Assembly (NCBI GenBank): GCA_026996605.1
Contig: JALWLE010000111.1
Span: 1-38,122 of the forward strand
Length of the DNA: 38,122 nucleotides
Direction of reading: 5' to 3'
Source: Flavobacteriales bacterium
Lineage (GTDB): Bacteria; Bacteroidota; Bacteroidia; Flavobacteriales; Flavobacteriaceae
A program made the position numbers and the translations under genes. Every line of letters starts with the position of its first letter. The stretch's first letter is position 1. The notes beneath the pieces were generated by a model, which saw nothing but the letters and a program-made list of their open reading frames with translations, was not told the DNA's origin and ran no database searches. Shown in pieces: positions 10,501-18,757 of this stretch.

Positions 10501-13500
10501 ACGTCTAATGTTGTAACATTTTCGATATTTGCTGTTGTTACATAATCGTCATTGGCAACACCGTTACCCATGCCGTTGGCTTCCAAATAAGCTTCAAAAT
10601 TATCATCCGGGACATAGGTTTCTAATAAATGTTGACATTCAGCCGCATCGGCAACATAAGTTGCCGTAGCATCTTTTTCCCAATTTTGATAATCACCGGT
10701 GCCGTTATTGGCAGCTGCTGCATTATCGACATAAATACAAGTCAAATCCGGATTACCGGTGGCACGCATACGGGCGTATGTATTTCCGGATTGTGTAAAA
10801 GTCCCTGATAATAAATTATTGGCACCGTTTTGAATATGCAATTCGGTTAATTGATTATCTTGACACCATAATTGTTCCAGTAGCGGATTGGCGTCTACGT
10901 CCAAAGCTGTCAATTGGTTATTATGTACCCATATTTTTTTCAAATCAGCATTTTGACTGACATCCAAACTTGTCAATTGGTTGGAATAACAATACAAGGT
11001 TTGTAAAGACGGATTGTTTGAAACATCTAAATTGCCAAGTTGGTTATCATAAGCATATAGACCTTTTAACGCCGTATTTTGACTGATGTTAATACTTGTC
11101 AATTGATTATCTTGACAATACAAATACTGCAAATTGGTATTGCTTGAAAGGTCTAAACTCGTCAATTGGTTATTAAAAACCGACAAAATTTGCAAAGCGG
11201 TAAAATCTTCAATACCGGTCAGATCGCTGATATTTTGATTGTAAATATACAGTCCGATTAGGTTTTCAATTTTTGAGGTGGTTACATAATTATCGCCATC
11301 CACTCCGTTACCCAAACTGTTCGGATCACCAACGGGAACCGGATTACCGATGTTATTATGTGTTTCCAAATAATGTTCAAAATTGTCATCCGGAACGTAG
11401 GTTTCGGTCAATTGCTGACATTCGGCGGCATCGGCGACATAAGTTGCCGTAGCATCTTTTTCCCAATCATGATAGAAATTGGCACCGTTGTTGGCAGACG
11501 TAGCATCATCGACATAAATACAAGTCAAATCCGGATTGCCGGTAGCACGCATACGGGCGTAGGTAATGGAACCGATAGTGAATGTTCCCGACAATAAATT
11601 ATTGGCACCGTTTTGAATATGCAATTCGGTTAATTGGTTGTCTTGACACCACAATTGTTCCAGTAGCGGATTGCTATCAACATCCAAAGAAGTTAATTGA
11701 TTATTTTGTGCCCATAATTTTTTCAAATCGGCATTTTGACTGACATCCAAACTTGTCAATTGGTTGGAATAACAATACAAGTTTTCCAAAGCGGCATTAT
11801 TGGAAACATCCAAACTTGTGAGTTGATTGTTGCCTACATATAATGTTTTTAAACTTATAAGCCAAGACACATCCAATGAACTAAATTGATTGAGATGCGC
11901 CCAAATAACTTCCAAATAGCGCATTCTAAACACGTTCAAGTCGGTCAATTGGTTTTGATGACAATACAAATATTGCAAATAATGGTTGTGATGCACATCC
12001 AAACTTGTGAGTTGATTATCATAAACCAATAAACTTATCAGGTTGGTAAAATCTTCAATTCCTGTCAGGTCGGCAATATTTAGACCATGAATATCCAAGC
12101 CGGTTACCGTTTCGATTTTTGAAGTGGAAACATAATCGTCGCCATCGATTCCATTGCCCAAGCTGTTTCCGGCGCCAATAGGAACCGTATTGCCATTGGC
12201 ATCGTGCGTTTCCAGATAATGTTCAAAATTATCATCCGGCACGTATGTTTCATCGTAGTGACAAGCCGTGCTGTATGAAGCGCCGGCATCTTTGGCGCTT
12301 GCCCAATGGTTATCCATATAAGTCACATCATCGACTTCGATACAAGTCAAGTTGGGATTATTGGTAAAATTCAAATTACCGAAATTGGTATAATTGCCAT
12401 TCGCTACATTTAGCCCTTCCAATTGGTTGTTTTGACATTCGATTTCTTCCAAGGTTTCAAAACCGGACAAATCCAAAGCGGTCAGTTGGTTATGGTCGCA
12501 GAACAAATACATTAAATCACTTTGTCCGTAATAACCTTCGCTGATAATTAATTCGGTAAGTTGGTTGTTGGAACAAGCAATATCGGCAATGTCTTGTTGG
12601 TTGGATAAATCCAAACTTGTCAGTTGGTTGTTGGAACAATTGATTTGCGTCAAAGCGTGGTTATTTGACACATCCAATACAGTCAATTGGTTATCATTAC
12701 AAGATAGATTAGTCAGTTGGCTTAGTGCTGAAACATCCAAAGAAGTTAATTGGTTGTTGCCACAATACAACATTGTAATGCTATTACTCAAATGCAAGGT
12801 ATTGATGTTATTGGATGATGCATATAATGTGGTTAAATTTGTATTCTGACTCACATCCAAAACACTTAAATTGTTGTAGGAAGCCGACAATGTTTGCAAA
12901 TTTGTATTTTGGCTGACATCAAGATTGGTAAGTTGATTGCGGCTACAATTCAAAGTTTGCAAAGCGGAAAAATCTTCAATACCGGTCAAGTCGGCAATGT
13001 TTTGACTATGCACATCGAGGTTGGTAACATTTTCAATATTTGCCGTGTAAACATAATTGTCGTTGGCGGTGCCATTACCCATTCCATTGGCTTCGAGGTA
13101 TGCTTCAAAATTATCATCCGGCACATAAGTTGTCGGGTTTGTAATATTGTTGCATTGGGTTGTGTTTTGAACATAAGTAGCCGTGGCGTCTTTTTCCCAA
13201 TCGGCATAATCGCCGGCGCCGCTGTTGGCTGCCCGGGCATCATCGACAAAAATACAAGTCAAATTCGGGTTTCCGGTTGCCCTAAAACGAGCGACATTAT
13301 TGCCACTAACCGTATAGGTTCCGGAAAGCAGGTTGTTGGCACCGTTTTGAATATGCAATTCGCCCAAGTGATTATTTCGTAAATCCACCCGTTCGAGCAA
13401 AGAATTGTCATCCATGTCAATATTCGTCAATTGGTTGTTGCTTAGATACAACCATTTCAGATTCGGTACATTGTTTAATTCTATACCTGTCAAAAAAGCA

Positions 13501-15542
13501 TTGTAACAATAAACTTTTTCCAATTGTGGCATATTGCGTAAATCCAAAAACTGCATATTGGTTTGCGCTAAATACAAATTATGCAGTTGAGGATTTTGTG
13601 AAACATCTATATAAACCAACTGGGTTTGACTGGCATACAAAGTTACCAAACTTGTAAGCCCTTCGGTGTGTAATGAAGTCATCGGATTTTGATAACAATA
13701 AAGGTATCCCAAATTGGTATTATGGGTTACATCCAAAGATGTCAATTGATTTTGGCTACAATTCAAGTTTATCAAAGCTGCAAAATCTTCGATACCGGTC
13801 AGGTCGGCGATGTTTTGGTTGCTGACATCAAGGGAAGTAACACCGGAAATATTACCGGTATGCACATAGTGGTTATTGGCCACGCCGTCGCCCATACCAT
13901 TGGCTTCGAGATAAGCTTCAAAGTTGGCATCCGGCACATACGTGCGGTCCGGACAGCCTCCGGGTCCGGAATACGAGGCATTCGGATCGATGTCAAAGTT
14001 AGCATACACGCCTATTCCGGCATTGGCGGCAGCTTCGTCGTCCACCGATACACAATACAATTGGGGACAGTCCGTAATGTCCACATCTTCTAAATTACTG
14101 TTATGTTGATTGTCTAACAAAACCCTTTGTAAATTTGGATTTTCTTGTGCGTTAACTTTTCGTAATCCCGAAACGCCCACAGCATTGGCAGTAGCACGCA
14201 GGTCAAGCAAATCAAATAAATTGTGATGAACAACCACATCGCGCAGCTGTGTGTTTTGACTTAAATCCAAAGTAGTGATTTGATTAAATGAACAATACAA
14301 ATCCTGTAAATCAGGCATGTTGCTTACATCCAAAGCGCTTAATTGGTTGCTCCCGACTCTTAAATAAACCATATTTGGATTTTGACTCAAATCAATATGG
14401 GTCAAATTATTGTCTTCGATATTCAAGTCGGTTAAATTTGGATTTTGGGTTAAATCGATTTGTGAAATTTGATTGCTAAAAATATGTAAAAATTCCAAAT
14501 CAGGATTTTGCGTTAAGTCTATTTGCTGTATATTGTTCCAAGGTGCATTAAAATTTTTCAAAGCCGGCAGGCGGGTAACATCTATTTGCGTAATGTTATT
14601 CGCTTCACAGCCCAAAGTTACCAGGTGTCTGTTGTCAAGATTGGTCAAAGAGCTCAGGTTGTTATGACCCAATTGCAGGGCGGTTAGCATTTGCATATCT
14701 TCCACACCGGTGGCGTCGGAAATATTGCGATTGGTTGGTCCGAAAAAGGTGGCGGATTTAATGTTATAGGTTAGCACATAATCATCAATTGTTGTATCCC
14801 AACCACGGTCTATGATGGCTTGTTCCAAATTGTTGTCCGGCACATAAGTCATGTGTTTAAACTCAAAAGTGGTGCCATTGCCCGGATATTGGTTGGTATT
14901 GATCGTGTTATCGGCGACTCCCGCACTTACAGTCATATAGTCGCTAGTGGGTGTAACACTCAAAAAATTTGTTCCGGAAGTGCCTTGGCTCAAACCTATG
15001 GACGCACTGCGGTTGGTGTCGGTCAGATTAGCCGGTCCGTATTGAAACTCAATATTATTGGTGGTTTCGTAAAGAATGGCTTTGAAACTCAAAGTGCTTC
15101 CTTGGCTGCGCCAAGAAATATCACGCCATTCGACAATAAATCTACGGTAAGGTGCCGTACCTTCGGTTTTGTAAATAATTTTGCCGTTATCAGCTGCGCG
15201 GATATACAAATCGTCCCAAAGCGGTGCGATAACATCGGTGCAAGTGGTACTTTCCAGATCATTTGTATAATCCACCGCCACATTTGAACCGAAGCGCAAA
15301 GCGCCATTGGTGTTGAGATTTACGGTTGTATAGTTTTGACCATTATAATTAAAGGTAAAACCTAGCGGGCGGTCATGAATGGTATAATCGTCGTGATCGA
15401 CATTACCGAAATATTCATTTCCACCTGTGATGTGTTGATAGTTCACGCTGCGTTTAAACACCGTGTAATACTGATGTAATTGTTGCCCGTACCCGAAATA
15501 GGATAGCAACATGATGGTGAGTGTTAAGATAATTTTTTTCAT
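7503..15542 (-). CDS. Giant T9SS-secreted leucine-rich-repeat surface protein
   Basis: A 2679-residue protein. A signal peptide (MKKIILTLTIMLLSYFGYGQ) leads into a beta-rich N-terminal domain (about 21-230). Eight modules then begin with TYVPDxNxE near residues 231, 533, 805, 1099, 1381, 1642, 2036 and 2450. A module typically has a capping segment ending in QNIADLTGIEDF, a run of ~21-residue LRR units of the LxxLDVSxNxxLxxLYCxxNQ type, and a closing NPDLTCIxVDD segment. Five ~71-residue InlB-type B-repeats (GWEFAGWSGDL) sit after module 6 (about 1893-2030, two copies) and module 7 (about 2233-2446, three copies). The last ~80 residues (VYPNPVSDQLIV to the end) are a type A T9SS sorting domain, so the protein should cross the outer membrane and be cell-attached or released. 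LRR plus B-repeat architecture suggests binding to host, prey or polymer surfaces; no ligand can be assigned. Several modules are near-identical at DNA level. Confidence 0.88.
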   Translation of the reverse strand: MKKIILTLTIMLLSYFGYGQQLHQYYTVFKRSVNYQHITGGNEYFGNVDHDDYTIHDRPLGFTFNYNGQNYTTVNLNTNGALRFGSNVAVDYTNDLESTTCTDVIAPLWDDLYIRAADNGKIIYKTEGTAPYRRFIVEWRDISWRSQGSTLSFKAILYETTNNIEFQYGPANLTDTNRSASIGLSQGTSGTNFLSVTPTSDYMTVSAGVADNTINTNQYPGNGTTFEFKHMTYVPDNNLEQAIIDRGWDTTIDDYVLTYNIKSATFFGPTNRNISDATGVEDMQMLTALQLGHNNLSSLTNLDNRHLVTLGCEANNITQIDVTRLPALKNFNAPWNNIQQIDLTQNPDLEFLHIFSNQISQIDLTQNPNLTDLNIEDNNLTHIDLSQNPNMVYLRVGSNQLSALDVSNMPDLQDLYCSFNQITTLDLSQNTQLRDVVVHHNLFDLLDLRATANAVGVSGLRKVNAQENPNLQRVLLDNQHNSNLEDVDITDCPQLYCVSVDDEAAANAGIGVYANFDIDPNASYSGPGGCPDRTYVPDANFEAYLEANGMGDGVANNHYVHTGNISGVTSLDVSNQNIADLTGIEDFAALINLNCSQNQLTSLDVTHNTNLGYLYCYQNPMTSLHTEGLTSLVTLYASQTQLVYIDVSQNPQLHNLYLAQTNMQFLDLRNMPQLEKVYCYNAFLTGIELNNVPNLKWLYLSNNQLTNIDMDDNSLLERVDLRNNHLGELHIQNGANNLLSGTYTVSGNNVARFRATGNPNLTCIFVDDARAANSGAGDYADWEKDATATYVQNTTQCNNITNPTTYVPDDNFEAYLEANGMGNGTANDNYVYTANIENVTNLDVHSQNIADLTGIEDFSALQTLNCSRNQLTNLDVSQNTNLQTLSASYNNLSVLDVSQNTNLTTLYASSNNINTLHLSNSITMLYCGNNQLTSLDVSALSQLTNLSCNDNQLTVLDVSNNHALTQINCSNNQLTSLDLSNQQDIADIACSNNQLTELIISEGYYGQSDLMYLFCDHNQLTALDLSGFETLEEIECQNNQLEGLNVANGNYTNFGNLNFTNNPNLTCIEVDDVTYMDNHWASAKDAGASYSTACHYDETYVPDDNFEHYLETHDANGNTVPIGAGNSLGNGIDGDDYVSTSKIETVTGLDIHGLNIADLTGIEDFTNLISLLVYDNQLTSLDVHHNHYLQYLYCHQNQLTDLNVFRMRYLEVIWAHLNQFSSLDVSWLISLKTLYVGNNQLTSLDVSNNAALENLYCYSNQLTSLDVSQNADLKKLWAQNNQLTSLDVDSNPLLEQLWCQDNQLTELHIQNGANNLLSGTFTIGSITYARMRATGNPDLTCIYVDDATSANNGANFYHDWEKDATATYVADAAECQQLTETYVPDDNFEHYLETHNNIGNPVPVGDPNSLGNGVDGDNYVTTSKIENLIGLYIYNQNISDLTGIEDFTALQILSVFNNQLTSLDLSSNTNLQYLYCQDNQLTSINISQNTALKGLYAYDNQLGNLDVSNNPSLQTLYCYSNQLTSLDVSQNADLKKIWVHNNQLTALDVDANPLLEQLWCQDNQLTELHIQNGANNLLSGTFTQSGNTYARMRATGNPDLTCIYVDNAAAANNGTGDYQNWEKDATATYVADAAECQHLLETYVPDDNFEAYLEANGMGNGVANDDYVTTANIENVTTLDVHGQNISDLTGIEDFAALTTLYCYQNQLTNLDVTQNTALTILWCNDNQLSDLNISQNTALLQLYCSNNQITALDISQNIALIKLNCFDNQLTTLDTSHNINLTELYCGRNQLSTLDLSQNAGLTRFSSSYNQLTDLNLSQNTDLIMVKCNNNQLTGLNVKNGYNTAISDANFDATGNPDLTCIQVDDAAWSTTNWTNIDATASFSEDCSIVYYSLTVNTTGNGSVSPSNGTYADGTVVTLTATSDAGWEFAGWSGDLTGTNNPATITMDADKTVTATFTRIQHTLTVNTIGNGSVSLSPAGGTYDEGTTVTLTATPDAGWEFAGWSGDLTGTNNPATITMDADKTVMAMFTQLAQTYVPDDNFEHYLEHHDASGNVVALGAPNSMGNGVENDNYVLTSRISTVTYLRIYNQNIADLTGIQDFTALTNIYCNGNNITSVDFSHNTNLILIDMGYNQISSIDLSSNTALETLSASFNQLTDLDVSMLPNFVSLDVSRNHLTSLNVKNGNNTNFTRFNATNNPNLTCIQVDDAAWSTTNWTNIDATASFSEDCSIVYYSLTVNTTGNGSVSPSSGTYADGTVVNLTATPDAGWEFAGWSGDLTGTNNPATITMDADKTVTATFTRIQHTLTVNTTGNGSVSLSPAGGTYDEGTTVTLTATPDAGWEFAGWSGDLTGTNNPATITMDADKTVTATFTRIQHTLTVNTIGNGSVSLSPVGGTYDEGTTVTLTATPDAGWEFAGWSGDLNGVSNPAAITMNTDKTVTATFNQLAQTYVPDDNFEAYLEANGMGNGIANDDSVTTNNINTVTNLDVSGQNIADMTGIQDFAALQTLNCSNNQLTDLDVSGNTSMISLNCSNNQLTGLDVRNGNNANFTAFDATNNPDLTCIFVDDSTAAYLSNWNIDSTSHFVANQTECDNVGIDDEVLKSMLKVYPNPVSDQLIVQSETYKDVEVRVYSLIGQELVRQKSNNGNIIVNLKLLPAATYVVKITIDGRSVYYNVIKE
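8207..8845 (-). repeat. Three tandem InlB-type B-repeats, near-identical DNA
   Basis: Three consecutive units of about 213 bases each encode the B-repeats after LRR module 7. Long stretches are base-identical between units and with the pair at 9455-9868. This points to recent unequal crossing-over or gene conversion rather than old divergence. Confidence 0.85.
8809..8936. repeat. 128-bp identical direct repeat, copy A
   Basis: By eye, 8809-8936 is identical to 9835-9962, an offset of 1026 bases (342 codons). It covers the NPDLTCIQVDD-type end of an LRR module and the start of the following B-repeat, so the reading frame is kept if the interval is duplicated or lost. Confidence 0.85.
9455..9868 (-). 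repeat. Two tandem InlB-type B-repeats
   Basis: Two ~210-base units encoding the B-repeats after LRR module 6, near-identical to those at 8207-8845. The second unit has TVMAMFTQ where the others have TVTATF, one of few differences. Confidence 0.85.
9835..9962. repeat. 128-bp identical direct repeat, copy B
   Basis: Second copy of the 8809-8936 sequence, 1026 bases away and in the same orientation within the LRR gene. Confidence 0.85.
10620..12248 (-). repeat. Tandemly duplicated LRR modules 4 and 5
   Basis: Modules 4 and 5 share long near-identical stretches at a constant offset of 783 bases (261 codons). Examples are GTCAAATCCG at 10741 and 11524, and TTTTGACTGACATCC at 10951 and 11734. 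Upstream of the matched block the modules differ in length, showing that duplication was followed by loss or gain of LRR units. Confidence 0.75.
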
Positions 15543-15596
15543 TTAAATAAAATTTAGGTTAAAGATTGATTTTTTATTCATTTATCAAATTTTTCG

Positions 15597-15604
15597 TATA
15601 TTTG
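15597..15604 (+). promoter_or_regulatory. Possible -7 box for the TPR/HTH regulator
   Basis: TATATTTG matches TAnnTTTG on the plus strand, 147 bases before the regulator ATG. No -33 TTG lies at the normal distance. If used, the GTACTCA repeat array would fall inside the 5' leader. Confidence 0.3.
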
Positions 15605-15649
15605 ATAGAATAAAATTAATGACTGTTATTGGTGTAACCATATTTTTTT

Positions 15650-15690
15650 AGTACTCAAAGCGTACTCAGAAGTGTACTCAAAGTGTACTT
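15650..15690. promoter_or_regulatory. Tandem GTACTCA array between LRR gene and regulator
   Basis: Four GTACT-starting units of 11-12 bases (at 15651, 15662, 15674 and 15685) sit in the 209-base space between the divergent LRR and TPR/HTH genes: three GTACTCA.AG-type units and a degenerate GTACTTTTTTG. Repeat spacing close to one helical turn is what an array of binding sites for a transcription factor looks like. The neighbouring HTH protein is the obvious candidate, but this is inference. Confidence 0.45.
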
Positions 15691-15751
15691 TTTTGTAGTT
15701 TTTTTAATATTTTGATGTTGTTTATAAATTTTACCGATTATTTTAATTATT

Positions 15752-17515
15752 ATGAGAAAGAAGTTTTCGAAAAATATCATCGTCTTATTAGTATTTTTTA
15801 ATGCATTTTTTGGATATGCACAAGACGTTTTACAACTCAAAAAGTCATTAAGTAAAGCTAAAAACGTTGAAAAAATACGCTTGTATCTTCAACTGGTTGA
15901 TGTTTATTTGCAACAACACAATTTAGATTCGGCAAAGTATTATAATAATCAAGCCTTAACTTATGCCAAAACCTCAGGTAAAGAAAAATGGTTATCAAAA
16001 ATTTATTATAAACTCGGTGATATTCAGTATTATACCGGTAAATATAAACAAGCTAATCGCAGCTATATTCAAGCACAAAATATCAGTTTAAAACAGTATG
16101 ATACTTTGACTTTTGTTGATTTATTGATTGATCGTGGCTATATTTATATGGCTTGGCAGAAAAACGATTCTACCTTGCTTTTAATGAATAAAGCCATTAA
16201 TCTTTCTCAAAAAATCAATTACCAAAAAGGTTTGGCAAGAGCCTCATTGGTCATCGGTAATATTTATCACGGTTTAAATAAACATCAAAAAGCCTTGGAA
16301 TTTTATCAAAAAACCTTGAAAGCCGCTCAAAAGATTTCAAATAAAAAAGGAATTGGGATTGCTTACTCAAATATCGGTATGTGCTACTTGGAAATGCATC
16401 AAGATGATGCAGCCATTGAAAATTTAAAAAGATCCATATCTATCTTAAACGATGTTCCTGATAGTTACATTCAAATAGGTAATAGTTATGATGATTTGGC
16501 AATTATTTACTCTAGAAAAGGGAATACAAAACTTAGTCGTCAGTATTATACTAAAGCATTGAATATTTTTAAGAAAAAAGGGAATAAAGAAGATATTGCG
16601 ATAGGTTATAATGTCATTGCTGAATGTTTGACAAATTTAGAAAAATATGCCCGCAGCAATCAATATTTAGACTCTGCCATAGCTATTGCCAAAAATATTA
16701 AATTCGGTTTAATGCTTCAAGAATCTTATAAATCATATGCCGAGAATTTAAGGCATTTGCATCAATATAATAAAGCTTACACATACTTAGACAAGCATAA
16801 TCAAGTAAAAGATTCATTGCAGTCGGAACAATTTCATAAACAATTGGCTGAAATGGATGTTAAATATAAATCTCTGGAAAAGCAACGCCGAATTGAGCAA
16901 TTAGAGCATAAGCGTAAATTAGACAAAGCTCAATTTCGAAATATGCTAATTTCCGGTATCAGCTTGATACTATTGTTGCTAATTGGAGGGTATTTTATTA
17001 TTCAAAAAAGAAAAAAACAAAAAGAAATAGCCGAACTGGAACTGGAAAAATCCCGTATCAAAGCACAGAGTTTATCGGAACAACTCGAACTGAAAAATAA
17101 ACAACTCACCACTCATGCTCTTAACATGATGCAAAAAAATCAGCTCTTAACGGCATTTGGCAATAATTTAGCCGAAATTGTACGTGAAGTGGAAGGACAA
17201 GCTAAAACAAAATTAAAAAGATTGAAAAGAGAAATCAACCACTTGCTCAATTCCGAGAAAGATTGGGATACCTTTAAAGTCTATTTTGAGCAAGTAAATA
17301 AAGATTTTTTGCAAAAAATTAAACAAATCAATCCGGATCTAACCCAAACTGATCTTCGCTTAGCGACCTTACTCAAATTGAATATGACCAATAAAGAAAT
17401 AGGTTCAATACTCAATATCACCCATCAAAGCGTCCGTAATGCACAGTACCGGTTAAAAAACAAACTGGCATTAGCCGGTGAAGTGGATTTGCGTGATTTT
17501 ATCGGAAGTTTATAA
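15752..17515 (+). CDS. TPR sensor with one transmembrane helix and C-terminal LuxR-type HTH
   Basis: 587 residues. A signal peptide (about 1-23, ending FGYAQ) exports the N-terminal part, which consists of successive tetratricopeptide repeats to about residue 340. A transmembrane helix at 397-418 (MLISGISLILLLLIGGYFII) is followed by a basic stop-transfer stretch and a charged coiled coil (about 419-460). A C-terminal domain at about 530-587 (LTQTDLRLATLLKLNMTNKEIG, then SVRNAQYRLKNKL) has the NKEIGxxLxIxxxSVRxxxxRLxxKL pattern of LuxR/GerE HTH motifs. It has no kinase or receiver domain, so it would act as a one-component membrane-bound regulator, with periplasmic TPRs sensing a protein or peptide. 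This is a common Bacteroidota design. It is divergent from the giant LRR gene, which it may regulate. Confidence 0.85.
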   Translation: MRKKFSKNIIVLLVFFNAFFGYAQDVLQLKKSLSKAKNVEKIRLYLQLVDVYLQQHNLDSAKYYNNQALTYAKTSGKEKWLSKIYYKLGDIQYYTGKYKQANRSYIQAQNISLKQYDTLTFVDLLIDRGYIYMAWQKNDSTLLLMNKAINLSQKINYQKGLARASLVIGNIYHGLNKHQKALEFYQKTLKAAQKISNKKGIGIAYSNIGMCYLEMHQDDAAIENLKRSISILNDVPDSYIQIGNSYDDLAIIYSRKGNTKLSRQYYTKALNIFKKKGNKEDIAIGYNVIAECLTNLEKYARSNQYLDSAIAIAKNIKFGLMLQESYKSYAENLRHLHQYNKAYTYLDKHNQVKDSLQSEQFHKQLAEMDVKYKSLEKQRRIEQLEHKRKLDKAQFRNMLISGISLILLLLIGGYFIIQKRKKQKEIAELELEKSRIKAQSLSEQLELKNKQLTTHALNMMQKNQLLTAFGNNLAEIVREVEGQAKTKLKRLKREINHLLNSEKDWDTFKVYFEQVNKDFLQKIKQINPDLTQTDLRLATLLKLNMTNKEIGSILNITHQSVRNAQYRLKNKLALAGEVDLRDFIGSL

Positions 17516-17583
17516 AATAGTTGGTATTTCGGTAAACTCAGTAACCAAAAGTTGATTATAGCAATATTTATAATTGAAAATCG

Positions 17584-17591
17584 TACATTTG
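17584..17591 (+). promoter_or_regulatory. -7 box upstream of the glycosyltransferase gene
   Basis: TACATTTG matches TAnnTTTG and lies 43 bases before the ATG at 17635. A convincing -33 element is not seen. Confidence 0.4.
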
Positions 17592-17634
17592 GAATTCGAA
17601 AAAACTATTTATACAAACAAGCAACAAATTAATA

Positions 17635-18540
17635 ATGTTTCTATCCGTCATCATTTGCACCTATAATCGTGACCGGCATATTCCCCGGGCTTTGGAAAGC
17701 TTAATCAAACAGGATTTTGACAGATCGGAGTACGAAATTATAGTCGTTGATAATAATTCGACCGATCGCACAGGTGAAATTATCAGCCGGTTTAAACAAA
17801 CACATCCCGAGTACCAAATACAACTAGCCAAAGAACCACGACAAGGACTATCTTACGCCAGAAACAAAGGTTTAGAACTGGCAAAAGCTGCGTATGTCTC
17901 TTTTATAGACGATGATGGGATTGCCCGTGAAGATTATGTGCGCCAAATTCATCAATATATGACGCAATTTCCTGACGAAGTGGCTTTTGGCGGCAAAGTT
18001 TTACCCAAATATGAAAAAGGCAAAGCGCCCGATTGGATGAGTCCTTATATAGAGCGCATTATTTCTATAGTCGATTTGGGTGATGAAATTAAAATTTTAA
18101 AAAAAATCTATCCGGTTGGTTGTAATATGATTTTTAAAAAAGCGGTATTTAATGAAATTGGCGGCTTTAATACGGCTTTAAAATTACGTTCTGACGATAA
18201 ATATATCTTTTTAAAAATCAGAGAAGCCGGCTATAAAGTTTTATATTTGCCCAAAGTAGTCGTATGGCATTTTATCGATGATTTTCGCAATAGTTTAGAT
18301 TATGTCAAAAAAGTCAGCCGGCTTAATGGCGAAGCCGAACGTACTCGTATAAGCACTTTAAAGAGTAAACAAAAATATACTTTTATACTTCGGTTATTCG
18401 ATTATGTATGGAAGCTGGCAGCATCAGCAGTTTTGTGGTTGCTTTTTGCGCTTAAAGGGCAATCGATCAAAGGCAAAGCGCTGTTTTTGTCTGTTTGGAA
18501 TGCTTTACGGGGATTTATTAAGAAAGCAGAAAGTGCTTAG
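17635..18540 (+). CDS. Family 2 glycosyltransferase
   Basis: 301 residues. The GT-A fold starts at once: SVIICTYNRDRHIPRALESL (4-23), EIIVVDNNSTDRTGEI with the nucleotide-binding aspartate, ARNKGLELAKAAYVSFIDDD with the metal-binding DDD at about 93-95, and a GGF motif (GGFNTALKLRSDD) near 180 in the acceptor region. The last 50 residues are hydrophobic and basic (WKLAASAVLWLLFALKG), indicating membrane attachment. It transfers a sugar from a nucleotide sugar to an unknown acceptor, plausibly a surface polysaccharide. It stands alone, not in a polysaccharide cluster. The final codons and stop lie inside a copy of the AGTAGAAAGTG intergenic repeat, so the extreme C-terminus may be repeat-derived. 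Confidence 0.9.
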   Translation: MFLSVIICTYNRDRHIPRALESLIKQDFDRSEYEIIVVDNNSTDRTGEIISRFKQTHPEYQIQLAKEPRQGLSYARNKGLELAKAAYVSFIDDDGIAREDYVRQIHQYMTQFPDEVAFGGKVLPKYEKGKAPDWMSPYIERIISIVDLGDEIKILKKIYPVGCNMIFKKAVFNEIGGFNTALKLRSDDKYIFLKIREAGYKVLYLPKVVVWHFIDDFRNSLDYVKKVSRLNGEAERTRISTLKSKQKYTFILRLFDYVWKLAASAVLWLLFALKGQSIKGKALFLSVWNALRGFIKKAESA

Positions 18541-18565
18541 TAGAAAGCGGTAAAGTGCGATTGAA
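18520..18565. repeat. AGTAGAAAG-type repeat overlapping the glycosyltransferase stop codon
   Basis: GAAAGTGCTTAGTAGAAAG spans the stop codon at 18538-18540 and belongs to the same family as the tandem repeat at 5951-5996. The repeat contributes the last residues, AESA, in this frame. Confidence 0.5.
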
Positions 18566-18655
18566 ATTTGATAATTAATGCGCTTTTTTAGAAATTTACC
18601 AAATCTGATATAGCTTTCCTCAATTCCTCAAATCGAAAGCAGGAATGTTGTATAA

Positions 18656-18730
18656 AGTAAAAAGTAAACATAAGAAAGCAAAATATTCAATGAAGCAGAT
18701 AAAATCCTCATTTCCTCAAATAACCAAATA
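18656..18730. repeat. ~75-bp direct repeat, copy 1 (before the APC permease)
   Basis: AGTAAAAAGTAAACAT, TATTCAATGAAGCAGAT, ATTTCCTCAAA and CAAATAA occur here in the same order and spacing as at 20099-20174. The copies are clearly homologous with scattered substitutions. CAAATAACC-type runs continue to the permease start. Confidence 0.8.
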
Positions 18731-18757
18731 ATTATATAACCAAATAACCAAAAACAT

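Noticed and set aside
12894-13382. 162-codon plus-strand open frame and several smaller ones opposite the LRR gene
   Set aside because: They arise from the periodic codon pattern of the repeats on the minus strand, have no plausible protein features and overlap a strongly supported gene throughout.
15650-15690. GTACTCA repeats considered as a phase-variation tract
   Set aside because: The units are imperfect, 11-12 bases, and outside the reading frame of both genes, so slippage switching is less likely than protein binding.
15655-15840. 61-codon minus-strand frame in the LRR/regulator intergenic region
   Set aside because: Overlaps the regulator's signal peptide on the other strand and has a Lys/Asn/Ile composition typical of AT-rich noise.
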